In this document: positions 1 through 6,416 of the stretch, in pieces
Numbering within the stretch: position 1 is the stretch's first letter
How the letters are laid out: the number at the start of each line of letters is the position of its first letter
From: an uncultured Oscillospiraceae bacterium
GTDB lineage: Bacteria; Bacillota_A; Clostridia; Oscillospirales; Oscillospiraceae
Direction of reading: 5' to 3'
Assembly: GCA_934667865.1 (NCBI GenBank)
Contig: CAKUMR010000015.1
Coordinates: 1 to 11,992 of the forward strand
DNA length: 11,992 nt
Notes under the pieces: generated by a model
What the model saw: only the letters and a program-made list of their open reading frames with translations
Databases searched by the model: none
Told to the model about the DNA's origin: nothing
Made by a program: the position numbers and the translations under genes

Positions 1-1136
1 ACGATCTTCTTGGCGTTCTCGCCTGCGTTCTCGGAGGAGAAGCGGATGAACTCGGAGTCCGGCATCTGCGCGATGGGGGAGGTGGTGATGAACTTGGTAT
101 GGAAGCACTTGGACAGGGGGCCGAGTGCCGGGAAGATGCACTGCACGTCGACAACGATGGCCTCGCAGGCGCCCGTCAGAACGACGTTCTCCTGGTTGAG
201 GAAGTTGCCGGCCATGGGGATGCCGTGACGCATGGCGACCTCATTGGAGGTGCAGCAGACACCGGCGATGTTGATGCCCTTGGCGCCGACGCTCTTGGCA
301 AGCGCGATCATCTCTGGGTCATTGGCGTAGAACACAACCATCTCGGACAGGGAAGGGTCGTGACCGTGAACGATGATGTTGACCATGTCCTTGTCCATTA
401 CGCCGATGTTCGCGGTGGTGTCCACGGGCTTCGGGGTGCCGAACAGGACGTCGGAGAACTCGGTGCCCATCATGGAGCCGCCCCAGCCGTCGGACAGACC
501 GGCGCGCAGCGCCTGACGGATCAGAGCTTCGGGCAGGGAGGAGCAGCCCATATGCGTCATGTGCAGAGACTGGGAGACCTCGCGGTCGATGGCGCGCGGC
601 TCGATCTCCGCATCATGCCACAGCTTCTGGGTGTGCTCGGGAGCGCGCTTCAGGAAACGCTGTACGCCGAAGGGCTTGCCGTATTCCATCAGGCCGGTCT
701 CGGCGACCTCGTGGGCCAGATCATAGATGTCCTTTCCCTCGGTCTCAATGCCCCACTCCTGCGCGATGCGCTTGAGCTTTTCGGGGTCCTTGACGGTGTA
801 GTTGCCGCCCTCTTTCGTGTTGTAAAGGGTGTGGCAGATCTCGCGGCCGTGGTCGGAGTGCGTTGCGGAGCCGCCTGCGGTGAAGCGCAGGTAGTTACGG
901 CCGACGATGCCGTGAACGTCGCAGCCGCAGATGCCGCGGGGCGCCTTGGGCGTGATGCGGCAGGGACCCATCGAGCAGATACGGCAGCAGGTGCCTGCTT
1001 CGCCGAAGCCGCAGTGAGGGGTCTGGTTTTTTGCACGCTGCTGCCAGCTGTCGGCGCCGACCTTTTTGCCGTTTTCCAACAGCGAAGCGGTCGCTTCCTC
1101 CATCTGTTCGACGGTGATGTAGCGTTCGCGATCCAT
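1..1136 (-). CDS. cooS: anaerobic Ni,Fe carbon monoxide dehydrogenase catalytic subunit (3' end beyond window)
   Basis: Oxidises CO to CO2 reversibly, passing electrons to ferredoxin; in acetogens the same enzyme reduces CO2 for the Wood-Ljungdahl pathway. The sequence runs off the left edge, so about 378 of the family's roughly 630 residues are visible. The N-terminus has the iron-sulfur cysteines of the family: C42, C50, C51, C54, C59 and C70/C72, matching the D- and B-cluster pattern. The first C-cluster (Ni-4Fe-5S) ligands are present: H259 in VHGHDP, C294/C295 in GVCCTSNE and C333 in DVQC. The ATG at 1136 follows an AGGAGG site about 7 nt upstream. It is the next gene downstream of rex on the same strand, but a rex terminator and its own promoter separate them. 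Whether an acetyl-CoA synthase or CooC/CooF lies further left cannot be seen. The family call is secure; the pathway role is inferred. Confidence 0.95.
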   Translation of the reverse strand, partial: MDRERYITVEQMEEATASLLENGKKVGADSWQQRAKNQTPHCGFGEAGTCCRICSMGPCRITPKAPRGICGCDVHGIVGRNYLRFTAGGSATHSDHGREICHTLYNTKEGGNYTVKDPEKLKRIAQEWGIETEGKDIYDLAHEVAETGLMEYGKPFGVQRFLKRAPEHTQKLWHDAEIEPRAIDREVSQSLHMTHMGCSSLPEALIRQALRAGLSDGWGGSMMGTEFSDVLFGTPKPVDTTANIGVMDKDMVNIIVHGHDPSLSEMVVFYANDPEMIALAKSVGAKGINIAGVCCTSNEVAMRHGIPMAGNFLNQENVVLTGACEAIVVDVQCIFPALGPLSKCFHTKFITTSPIAQMPDSEFIRFSSENAGENAKKI

Positions 1137-1230
1137 AGTAATCCTCCTGTTATCAGTTCTCAATACAAAAATAGTACGATGCCCTGCGGCACCGTCAAAG
1201 GGGTAGACGACACCCCAAAATACCGGTACA

Positions 1231-1259
1231 ATTTTATCAATAATTGCTGCGAATGTCAA
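1231..1259 (-). promoter_or_regulatory. sigma-A-type promoter of cooS
   Basis: On the minus strand TTGACA (1254-1259) and TAAAAT (1231-1236) are separated by exactly 17 nt. Transcription would start near 1224, giving a leader of about 88 nt before the cooS start. Around the -10 there is an imperfect inverted repeat, CAATT...AATTG (1229-1246). The leader contains a small GGGGT/ACCCC stem. No clear Rex, FNR or CooA operator was recognised by eye. Confidence 0.75.
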
Positions 1260-1355
1260 TGCCGGAGCCGGGATTTTTTTGTGGAATTTGAGGGGGTTTG
1301 CCGGAAAAACCGCATATTTCGGGGGCTAAAAACCTATCCCGGAGAGGGGGTTATC

Positions 1356-1401
1356 AAAAAACCGCCGCCTCCGGGAAGCGCATCCCGGAAGCGGCGGTTT
1401 T
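1356..1401 (-). terminator. Rho-independent terminator of rex
   Basis: The 11-nt arms at 1358-1368 and 1391-1401 (AAAACCGCCGC / GCGGCGGTTTT) are perfectly complementary. The stem extends past one C-A mismatch with six more pairs (1370-1375 / 1384-1389) around an 8-nt loop. Read on the minus strand it is followed by six T residues (1356-1361). It lies 24 nt after the rex stop and separates rex from cooS. The remaining gap between here and the cooS promoter (about 1260-1355) shows nothing else recognisable. Confidence 0.9.
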
Positions 1402-1424
1402 CAGCGGGATTTCCGCTGACCTGC

Positions 1425-2060
1425 TCAGAAGCCCTTGAGCTGCGCCGACAGATGCTTGGAGAGCACCGCCAGCGAGGTGGCCATATTCTCGTTCTGCACC
1501 AAAATCCCCTGCGGGACGTCCAGATGCACGGGGGCAAAGTTCCAGATCGCCTTGATGCCGTTGGAGATCAGCAGGTTGCAGACCTCCTGTGCGTGGGCGG
1601 CGGGAACGGTGATGATGCCGATATAGATTTTCTGCTTGCTGCACATGGTCTCCAGCTCCGACAGAGGCAGAATGGGCTTGGCGCTCTCCGTCTGACCGAC
1701 GAGCTGGGGGTTTGCGTCAAAGGCGGCGACGATATTCAGTCCGTACTCGGAAAAGCCGCTGTAGCCCAGCAGGGCGCGGCCGAGCTTGCCCGCGCCGATC
1801 AGGACGGCGTCGTTGGTGTTGTCGTAGCCGAGGAACTGCTCAATGTCGGAGATCAGGCTGACGCGCTGGTAGCCGACCTTCGGACGGCCGCCGTCGGAAA
1901 CGAGCGCGAGGTCCTTGCGCACCTGCACCTCTCCCATGGAGAGCGCCGCGGCGAGCGTTGTGGCGGAGATGTTCTCCGGCGCGTCGGCGGGGAGCGCTTT
2001 CAGATAGGCGAGATAAACCGGCAGCCGCTTCAATACGGAATTCGAAATCTTCTGTTCCAT
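1425..2060 (-). CDS. rex: redox-sensing transcriptional repressor Rex
   Basis: Rex binds operator DNA when NADH/NAD+ is low and releases it when NADH rises. In anaerobic Firmicutes it controls fermentation and energy genes. The protein has 211 residues, close to the usual 210-215. An N-terminal winged helix occupies about residues 1-75, with the family signature QVRKDLALVSDGGRPKVGY. A Rossmann NAD(H)-binding domain follows, with GAGKLG at 89-94, and a C-terminal swapped helix completes the fold. The ATG at 2060 was chosen over an in-frame GTG at 2081 because AAGGAG sits 9 nt before the ATG, inside the longer reading frame, and because family members begin about here (MEQKIS...). It lies after sigE on the same strand, 97 nt away, with its own promoter and terminator. 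Some readthrough from sigE is possible because no convincing terminator separates them. Confidence 0.95.
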   Translation of the reverse strand: MEQKISNSVLKRLPVYLAYLKALPADAPENISATTLAAALSMGEVQVRKDLALVSDGGRPKVGYQRVSLISDIEQFLGYDNTNDAVLIGAGKLGRALLGYSGFSEYGLNIVAAFDANPQLVGQTESAKPILPLSELETMCSKQKIYIGIITVPAAHAQEVCNLLISNGIKAIWNFAPVHLDVPQGILVQNENMATSLAVLSKHLSAQLKGF

Positions 2061-2095
2061 GCGCAGAAACTCCTTCTTCACTTCTTTCTTGAATT

Positions 2096-2124
2096 ATTAT
2101 AGCAGAAAGAATCGGAGTTTTCAA
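2096..2124 (-). promoter_or_regulatory. sigma-A-type promoter of rex
   Basis: On the minus strand TTGAAA (2119-2124) and TATAAT (2096-2101) are spaced by 17 nt. The predicted start is near 2089, giving a leader of about 30 nt before the rex ATG at 2060. The AT-rich stretch stands out from the GC-rich surroundings. A perfect Rex operator for autoregulation was not seen. Confidence 0.8.
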
Positions 2125-2157
2125 TTGATTTCAAAAGATAAATCTAAGCCGGGAGGC

Positions 2158-2853
2158 TCACGACACCTGCCGCAGCAGATCGCGCCGCAGACGCTGCATG
2201 ATGCGCTTTTCCAGCCGCGAAATGTAGGACTGGGAGATGCCCATGAGGTCGGCAACCTCCTTCTGTGTTTTCTCCGGCCGCCCGCCAAGCCCGAAGCGCA
2301 GCGCCACGATGGAGCGGTCGCGCTCCGGCAGACGCGCCAGCGCCTCGCGCAGCAGCTGCTGCTCCACGTCCTCCTCCATGGGGCGCATCACGGTGTCGCC
2401 CTCCGTGCCGAGAACGTCCGACAGCAGCAGCTCGTTGCCGTCCCAGTCGGTGTTGATCGGCTCGTCGAGGGATACCTCGGTCTTTTGGCCGGAGATCTTG
2501 CGGATGTGCATGAGGATCTCGTTTTCGATGCAGCGTGAGGCGTAGGTCGCCAGCTTGATGTTTCGGTCGGCGCGGAAGGTGCTCACGCCCTTGATCAGGC
2601 CGATCGTCCCGATGGAGATCAGATCCTCAATGTTGATGCCGGTGTTTTCAAAGCGCCGCGCAATGTACACGACCAGCCGCAGATTGCGCTCGATGAGCTT
2701 CTGCCGGGCGGCGTCGCTCCCCGCGGCGGCCTGCGCGAGAAGCTGCTGCTCCTCCGCACCCGACAGTGGCGGCGGCAGAATATCGCTCCCGCCGATGTAC
2801 ATGACCTTGGACGGAAAGAGCGCGGAAAGCAGCTGGGTGATGAAGTTAAGCAT
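2158..2853 (-). CDS. sigE: sporulation sigma factor pro-sigma-E
   Basis: Mother-cell-specific RNA polymerase sigma factor, made as an inactive precursor and activated by SpoIIGA after asymmetric division. It has 231 residues (B. subtilis 239). Region 2 spans about 56-118 and contains [19 protein letters not shown] and [14 protein letters not shown]. Region 4, with its helix-turn-helix [20 protein letters not shown], spans about 170-220. The diagnostic [12 protein letters not shown] motif at 19-30 marks the junction of pro-sequence and mature protein. By alignment with the B. subtilis Tyr-Tyr cut, cleavage would fall near M18/Y19, giving a pro-sequence of only about 18 residues instead of 27. 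The ATG at 2853 has AGGAGG 8 nt upstream and overlaps the end of spoIIGA by 8 nt, which suggests translational coupling. The pairing with spoIIGA distinguishes it from sigma-K, sigma-F and sigma-G. Confidence 0.96.
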   Translation of the reverse strand: MLNFITQLLSALFPSKVMYIGGSDILPPPLSGAEEQQLLAQAAAGSDAARQKLIERNLRLVVYIARRFENTGINIEDLISIGTIGLIKGVSTFRADRNIKLATYASRCIENEILMHIRKISGQKTEVSLDEPINTDWDGNELLLSDVLGTEGDTVMRPMEEDVEQQLLREALARLPERDRSIVALRFGLGGRPEKTQKEVADLMGISQSYISRLEKRIMQRLRRDLLRQVS

Positions 2854-3679
2854 AATGGATTCCTCCTGTCAGAGCTTCATAGCCGCCGCCGTCGGAAAGC
2901 GGCGAGGGCGAAAAGGCCACAAGGCCGGGTTTGCTTTGTTTGCCGATCTCTATGGTGCAGGGCAGCGCCAGCAGCAGGCCGGAGGCCGTGCCGACGGCGC
3001 GGTAGGGGATGAGGCGGGGGTGATAGTCCTTCAGCTTCAGCGCGAGCGCCGCAGGCGACCGGAACTCCTCCGCGCACAGATCAAAGGGCAGCAGCCCCTT
3101 CGCGCTGCGCCATTCCGCGACCAGCACGCTCTCGCCGCTCACGGGGTCGCAGAGCGTGTTGCCGGTGTCGCGCAGGGCGCTCAGGTGGACCCGGCGGCCG
3201 CGCAGCACCAGCGTGACGGGAACGACGCTGTCTGCGGCGTGCGTCAGGCGCGGCAGCAGCAGGCGGCAGGCGGCGTAGACCGCCCCGGCCGTCAGCACCA
3301 CGCTGCCGAAGGTCACGGGATAGAAAAGCGTTTCCCCGCGGATGCGCACCGTGCCGTGCTTCATCAGCTCCACGGCGTACACCGCGCCGCACAGCACAAG
3401 GCTGAGCGCGGCAAAGACGGCGGCGAGCCGCAGCGTGGATTTTTTCGCGCCGAAGGCCGCGAGCAGCATCCCCACGCCGCACAGCAGCTTGACGGGAAGA
3501 CTCTGCAAAAAGCCGCAGCCGGGCAGATACACCGCCACGGCGTAGGCCGCGCCCGCGCCGGCGGCGAGGAGGAGCCGCCGGCGCCGGACGGCTGAGGCGC
3601 CGAGCCGTGCCGTCCCCCGCAGCAGGAGGTAGTTGACGCAGAGATTCAGCACAAAAACCTGATCGAGATACACCCGCAT
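2846..3679 (-). CDS. spoIIGA: sigma-E processing peptidase SpoIIGA
   Basis: Membrane-embedded aspartic protease that removes the pro-sequence of sigma-E in the mother cell, triggered from the forespore by SpoIIR. It has 277 residues (B. subtilis about 309). The N-terminal half has about five hydrophobic membrane segments, roughly 5-22, 33-52, 57-77, 83-105 and 122-148. The C-terminal half is the soluble protease domain, with the catalytic motif DTGN at 171-174, D171 being the expected active-site aspartate. The ATG at 3679 has GGGAGGA 7 nt upstream. Its stop codon TAA overlaps the sigE start region by 8 nt. It is first in a two-gene operon with its substrate, the standard arrangement in spore formers. 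Confidence 0.95.
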   Translation of the reverse strand: MRVYLDQVFVLNLCVNYLLLRGTARLGASAVRRRRLLLAAGAGAAYAVAVYLPGCGFLQSLPVKLLCGVGMLLAAFGAKKSTLRLAAVFAALSLVLCGAVYAVELMKHGTVRIRGETLFYPVTFGSVVLTAGAVYAACRLLLPRLTHAADSVVPVTLVLRGRRVHLSALRDTGNTLCDPVSGESVLVAEWRSAKGLLPFDLCAEEFRSPAALALKLKDYHPRLIPYRAVGTASGLLLALPCTIEIGKQSKPGLVAFSPSPLSDGGGYEALTGGIHYA

Positions 3680-3708
3680 CTGCCCGTCCTCCCTTCGTCC
3701 GTGGACAA

Positions 3709-3714
3709 ATTATA
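3709..3714 (-). promoter_or_regulatory. -10 element of the spoIIGA-sigE promoter
   Basis: TATAAT on the minus strand lies 29 nt before the spoIIGA start. No TTGACA-like -35 is found at 17 or 22 nt, as expected for an activated promoter. In B. subtilis the spoIIG promoter depends on Spo0A~P. An exact Spo0A-box core, TGTCGAA, occurs at 3855-3861, and a one-mismatch version, TGTTGAA, at 3771-3777. The exact copy is about 145 bp upstream of the -10, further than usual, so Spo0A control is only an inference. Confidence 0.55.
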
Positions 3715-3728
3715 GAGCCTGACCATGG

Positions 3729-3771
3729 AAAAAACAGGTCGCAATCCCACCCTGAGATCGCGGCCTGTTTT
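3729..3771 (-). terminator. Rho-independent terminator of the rarA-DUF951 operon
   Basis: Arms AAAACAGG (3731-3738) and CCTGTTTT (3764-3771) pair perfectly. The stem continues as TCGCAATC/GATCGCGG with one G-T pair and one mismatch, then a 9-nt loop. Read on the minus strand it ends in six T residues (3729-3734). It lies about 100 nt after the DUF951 stop and 15 nt upstream of the spoIIGA -10, so the -35 area of that promoter is inside the hairpin DNA. Confidence 0.85.
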
Positions 3772-3869
3772 GTTGAAATCCTGTATGATTCGCGGGACTT
3801 TTCCGGGGAAATCCCATTTCCCGCCCGGCTTTTCGGAAGAAAATCCAAAAGCGCTGTCGAAGACTTTTT

Positions 3870-4055
3870 TCAGTCCTCTGCCCGCTCGATTTTTTTGATG
3901 TTGTGTTCGGCCTTGCTCCGCGAGAGCATCACCTCGTGCCCGCAGCCCTCGCAGCGCAGGCGGAAGTCCGCCCCGGTGCGCAGGACGCGCCAGCGGGCGC
4001 TGCCGCAGGGATGCGGTTTCTTCATGACCAGAATATCGTTCAGCCGGACGTCCAT
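3870..4055 (-). CDS. DUF951 family small protein (putative zinc-binding)
   Basis: A 61-residue protein of unknown function that matches the DUF951 family common in Firmicutes. The recognisable pattern is DILVMKKPHPCG at 7-18, RWRVLRTGADFRLRCEGCGH at 21-40 and then VMLSR. H15, C17, C35 and C38 are placed like ligands of a small zinc site; metal binding is an inference. The start ATG at 4055 is 3 nt after the rarA stop, with a GGGGGAG ribosome site inside the end of rarA, so the two genes are almost certainly co-transcribed. A terminator follows at 3729-3771. The protein is soluble, with no signal peptide, and its C-terminus is highly charged. Confidence 0.85.
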   Translation of the reverse strand: MDVRLNDILVMKKPHPCGSARWRVLRTGADFRLRCEGCGHEVMLSRSKAEHNIKKIERAED

Positions 4056-4058
4056 GGC

Positions 4059-5321
4059 TCACTCCCCCTTGATCTCGTCCCAGTAGCGCTTGGCGGCCTG
4101 CTCGATCTTGTTGTCGCCGTAGCGGTAATACTTCACGTCCTTGATGAGGTCGGGCAGGTACTGCTGCTTCACCCAGTGGTTCGGATAGCTGTGCGGATAG
4201 AGATAGCCCTGCTCGCGCTCCTGCCCGGCGCTGTCGGCGTGGACGTTCTGAAGCTCCCGCGGGAACACGCCGAGCTTTCCGGCGCGCACGTCCTTCAGCG
4301 CAGCGTCAATGGCCAGATAGCCGGAATTGGACTTCGGCGCAGTGGCGAGGAAAATCACGGCGTCCGCCAGCGGCAGACGCGCCTCCGGCATCCCGAGCTG
4401 AAGGGCGCTGTCCACGCAGGCCTTGACGATGGGAATGGCCATCGGGTAGGCAAGGCCGATGTCCTCGCAGGCCGAGCACAGGATGCGGCGGCAGCAGGAG
4501 GGAAGATCGCCCGCCTCCAGAAAGCGCGCCAGATAATGGATGGCGGCATCCGGGTCGGAGCCGCGAATGGACTTCATCAGCGCCGACAGGCAGTCGTAGT
4601 GGTTGTCGCCCTCACGGTCGTAGCACATGGCCGAGCGCTGCGTGACGGCCTGCGCGTCGGCCAGCGAGATCAAAAGCGTTTCGTCGCCGGGATGCGCCGC
4701 GATGAACAGCGCCTCCACGGCGTTGATCGCCTTGCGTACGTCGCCGCCGCAGGAGGTGGCGATATGGCGGTAAGCGCCCTCCTCCGCAGTGACATGCAGG
4801 CCGGTCTTTTTCGCCATGTAATTCACCGCGCGGAGGACGGCCTTTTCCACGTCGTCCGGCGTGACGGCCTTGAATTCAAAGACCGTGCAGCGGCTCAGGA
4901 TCGCGTTGAAAATGTAGAAATAGGGATTTTCCGTCGTGGAGGCAATCAGCGTGATCTTGCCGTTTTCGATATGCTCCAGCAGGGACTGCTGCTGTTTTTT
5001 GTTGAAGGATTGGATCTCGTCGAGGTACAGCAGCACGCCGTTGGGCGCAAGAAAGGTGTCGAGCTGCCCGACGATCTCGCGGATGTCCGCAGTGGAGGCG
5101 GTGGTCGCGTTGAGCTTGTAGAGCGTGCGCTGTGTGGCGTTTGCGATGATGTTCGCGACGGTTGTTTTGCCGGTGCCGCTCGGCCCGTAGAAGATCAGGT
5201 TCGGCACCTTGCCGGACTCGATCATGCGGCGCAGCATTTTGCCTTCGCCCAGAATTTCCTCCTGCCCGACCACGTCGTCCAGCGTCCGCGGCCGCAGCTC
5301 GTCCGCCAATGGCTGATACAT
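4059..5321 (-). CDS. rarA: replication-associated recombination protein A (AAA+ ATPase)
   Basis: RarA/MgsA is a clamp-loader-like AAA+ ATPase, related to eukaryotic WRNIP1, that acts at stalled or gapped replication forks. The 420 residues match the family length (about 420-450). Walker A is GPSGTGKT at 46-53, Walker B LLYLDEIQ at 97-104, sensor 1 STTENPYF at 128-135 and the arginine finger region ILSRC around R144. The C-terminal MgsA oligomerisation domain follows after about residue 240, with KSIRGSDPDAAIHYLAR and EDIGLAYPMA. The ATG at 5321 has a modest GGGGTG ribosome site 6 nt upstream and its own promoter. It is transcribed divergently from nth, another DNA-repair gene, and drives the DUF951 gene downstream. 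Confidence 0.96.
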   Translation of the reverse strand: MYQPLADELRPRTLDDVVGQEEILGEGKMLRRMIESGKVPNLIFYGPSGTGKTTVANIIANATQRTLYKLNATTASTADIREIVGQLDTFLAPNGVLLYLDEIQSFNKKQQQSLLEHIENGKITLIASTTENPYFYIFNAILSRCTVFEFKAVTPDDVEKAVLRAVNYMAKKTGLHVTAEEGAYRHIATSCGGDVRKAINAVEALFIAAHPGDETLLISLADAQAVTQRSAMCYDREGDNHYDCLSALMKSIRGSDPDAAIHYLARFLEAGDLPSCCRRILCSACEDIGLAYPMAIPIVKACVDSALQLGMPEARLPLADAVIFLATAPKSNSGYLAIDAALKDVRAGKLGVFPRELQNVHADSAGQEREQGYLYPHSYPNHWVKQQYLPDLIKDVKYYRYGDNKIEQAAKRYWDEIKGE

Positions 5322-5351
5322 CCAAACACCCCGTTTCGATAGATTGTTTTT

Positions 5352-5380
5352 ATTGTAGCACGTTTGTTTGCAAAAAGCAA
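5352..5380 (-). promoter_or_regulatory. promoter of rarA-DUF951
   Basis: On the minus strand TTGCTT (5375-5380) and TACAAT (5352-5357) are 17 nt apart. The start would be near 5345, with a leader of about 24 nt. The -35 and half of the spacer lie within the 17-bp palindrome at 5366-5382. Confidence 0.65.
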
Positions 5381-5382
5381 AC
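5366..5382. promoter_or_regulatory. 17-bp palindrome, possible operator, between rarA and nth
   Basis: Perfect inverted repeat GTTTGC-N5-GCAAAC with an all-A/T centre. It overlaps the rarA -35 and sits 33 bp upstream of the nth -10. It does not match the Firmicutes LexA box (CGAAC-N4-GTTCG). A dyad at this position could bind a repressor of rarA, but no regulator can be named. Confidence 0.4.
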
Positions 5383-5414
5383 CAAAAATTGGGCTCCTAT
5401 TTCGTCGCTTCCTG

Positions 5415-5423
5415 TGCTATAAT
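5415..5423 (+). promoter_or_regulatory. extended -10 promoter of nth
   Basis: TGCTATAAT fits the extended -10 pattern TGnTATAAT, with no good -35 at 17 nt (TCCTAT). The predicted start is near 5430, giving a leader of about 15 nt that contains the AGGAGGGG ribosome site of nth. Confidence 0.65.
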
Positions 5424-5444
5424 GTCGGCAGGAGGGGAGTATTT

Positions 5445-6071
5445 ATGGAACCTGTTCAGCAGATCATTGAAATTCTGAAGGAGCGCTACCCGGACGCCGT
5501 CTGCGCACTGGGCTATGCGAAGGACTACCAGCTCATGATCGCGGTGCGGCTGTCTGCCCAGTGCACCGACGCGCGGGTCAATCTCGTGACGCCGGCGCTG
5601 TTTGAGCGCTTTCCGACGCTGGAGAGCTTTGCCGAAGCGACCCCGGAGGAGGTCGAGCCCTATGTGCGCTCCTGCGGATTTTATAAGCATAAGGCGCGCG
5701 ACATCGTGCTGGCCTGCCGGATGCTGCGCGACGAATACGGCGGCAAGGTGCCGGATACGATGCAGGCGCTTCTGCGCATCCCCGGCGTGGGCCGCAAGAC
5801 GGCCAATCTCCTGCTGGGCGACCTCTACGGTCAGCCTGCGGTCGTCTGCGACACGCACTGCATCCGCATTGCCAACCGCCTCGGCCTTGCCCGCGGCAAG
5901 GATCCCGAGAAGGTCGAGCAGCAGCTCCGCGCCATTCTGCCGCCGGAGGAAAGCTCGGATTTCTGCCACCGCATCGTGCTGTTCGGGCGCGATATCTGTA
6001 CCGCGCGGAATCCCACCTGCGGCGCTTGCCCTCTGCGCCCGTTCTGCAAGGAGTTTTGCGGGGAGGCGTAA
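5445..6071 (+). CDS. nth: endonuclease III (base-excision DNA glycosylase/AP lyase)
   Basis: Removes oxidised pyrimidines from DNA and nicks the abasic site. The 208 residues match the usual 210. The helix-hairpin-helix is IPGVGRKTANLLL at 112-124 with catalytic lysine K118. The catalytic aspartate is D136 in VCDTHC. The C-terminal 4Fe-4S loop has the exact pattern C185-X6-C192-X2-C195-X5-C201. The frame is open upstream to an ATG at 5364, but the ATG at 5445 is the real start: AGGAGGGG precedes it by about 8 nt, the promoter -10 lies at 5418-5423, and family members begin at this point (MEPVQQIIEI...). It is divergent from rarA. No classical terminator follows; its 3' end runs directly into the hairpin repeat array. 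Confidence 0.96.
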   Translation: MEPVQQIIEILKERYPDAVCALGYAKDYQLMIAVRLSAQCTDARVNLVTPALFERFPTLESFAEATPEEVEPYVRSCGFYKHKARDIVLACRMLRDEYGGKVPDTMQALLRIPGVGRKTANLLLGDLYGQPAVVCDTHCIRIANRLGLARGKDPEKVEQQLRAILPPEESSDFCHRIVLFGRDICTARNPTCGACPLRPFCKEFCGEA

Positions 6072-6272
6072 AATTTTGAATCGTCCCGTGGGCTGCGGGG
6101 GAAATTACGAACCGTTCTGTAGGGAAATGGTCTTTCGCGCAGCCGTCCGCGACGAAGGAGCGCTGCGGATGCGGCATCCCCCTTGCGGGCAGACCGCACC
6201 GTTGCTGGCACTATCGTTATCGCAGGTGCCTACACGCGGAACGGCCAAGGCCGTTCCCTACAGGTGCGGATA
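6072..6272 (+). repeat. REP/BIME-like repeat, unit 1 (long-hairpin form)
   Basis: First of three tandem diverged units in the gene-free stretch after nth. It has four parts: a 5' module (6072-6118, beginning AATTTTGAA), a long hairpin block with a GTAGGG head (6119-6200), a linker GTTGCTGGCACTATCGTTAT and on (6201-6237), and a short hairpin (6238-6257) followed by the inverted head CCCTAC (6256-6261). The short hairpin is perfect, GGAACGGCC-AA-GGCCGTTCC. The block 6119-6200 is about 90% identical to 6465-6545. No coding potential is convincing here. Confidence 0.75.
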
Positions 6273-6416
6273 AATTTTTGAACCGGTACGTAAAACGTAG
6301 GCGGGTTTCTAAATCCGCGCGTAGGGTGCGGTCTTGACCGCACCGCCGCTGGCATTATCGTTATCACAGGTGCCTTCACGCGGAACGCTCAAGAGCGTTC
6401 CCTACGGGTGCAGGTG
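6273..6416 (+). repeat. REP/BIME-like repeat, unit 2 (compact reference form)
   Basis: The cleanest unit. After the 5' module AATTTTTGAACCGG (6273-6320), a GTAGGG head at 6321-6326 leads into the perfect hairpin GGTGCGGTC-TT-GACCGCACC (6325-6344). A 37-nt linker follows, then the perfect hairpin GGAACGCTC-AA-GAGCGTTCC (6382-6401), ending in CCCTAC (6400-6405). The two hairpins therefore face each other with GTAGGG/CCCTAC at the outer ends, making an 85-bp inverted pair (6321-6405) as in a BIME. Confidence 0.8.

Noticed and set aside
1149..1168. Rex-operator-like TTGAGAA...ATAACAG in the cooS leader
   Set aside because: The half-sites match TTGTTAA/TTAACAA poorly and the spacer is 3 rather than 4 nt.
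2081..2081. GTG at 2081 as start of rex
   Set aside because: It would leave no ribosome site of its own, and AAGGAG inside the extension is correctly placed for the ATG at 2060, where the family N-terminus begins.
99..2102. 667-codon open frame on the plus strand across cooS and rex
   Set aside because: It is antisense to two genes with intact catalytic or binding motifs and crosses the rex terminator. It has no recognisable domain.
2125..2157. Weak hairpin GAGCC/GGCTT between sigE and rex as a terminator
   Set aside because: Only five pairs, one of them G-T, with no T-tract directly after it.
5364..5444. Upstream extension of nth from ATG 5364
   Set aside because: It includes the nth promoter -10 and the ribosome site, and adds 27 residues not found in the family.
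6321..6405. CRISPR array in the 6072-6600 repeats
   Set aside because: Three units of unequal length with diverged repeats and related linkers, not short identical repeats with unique spacers, and no cas genes.
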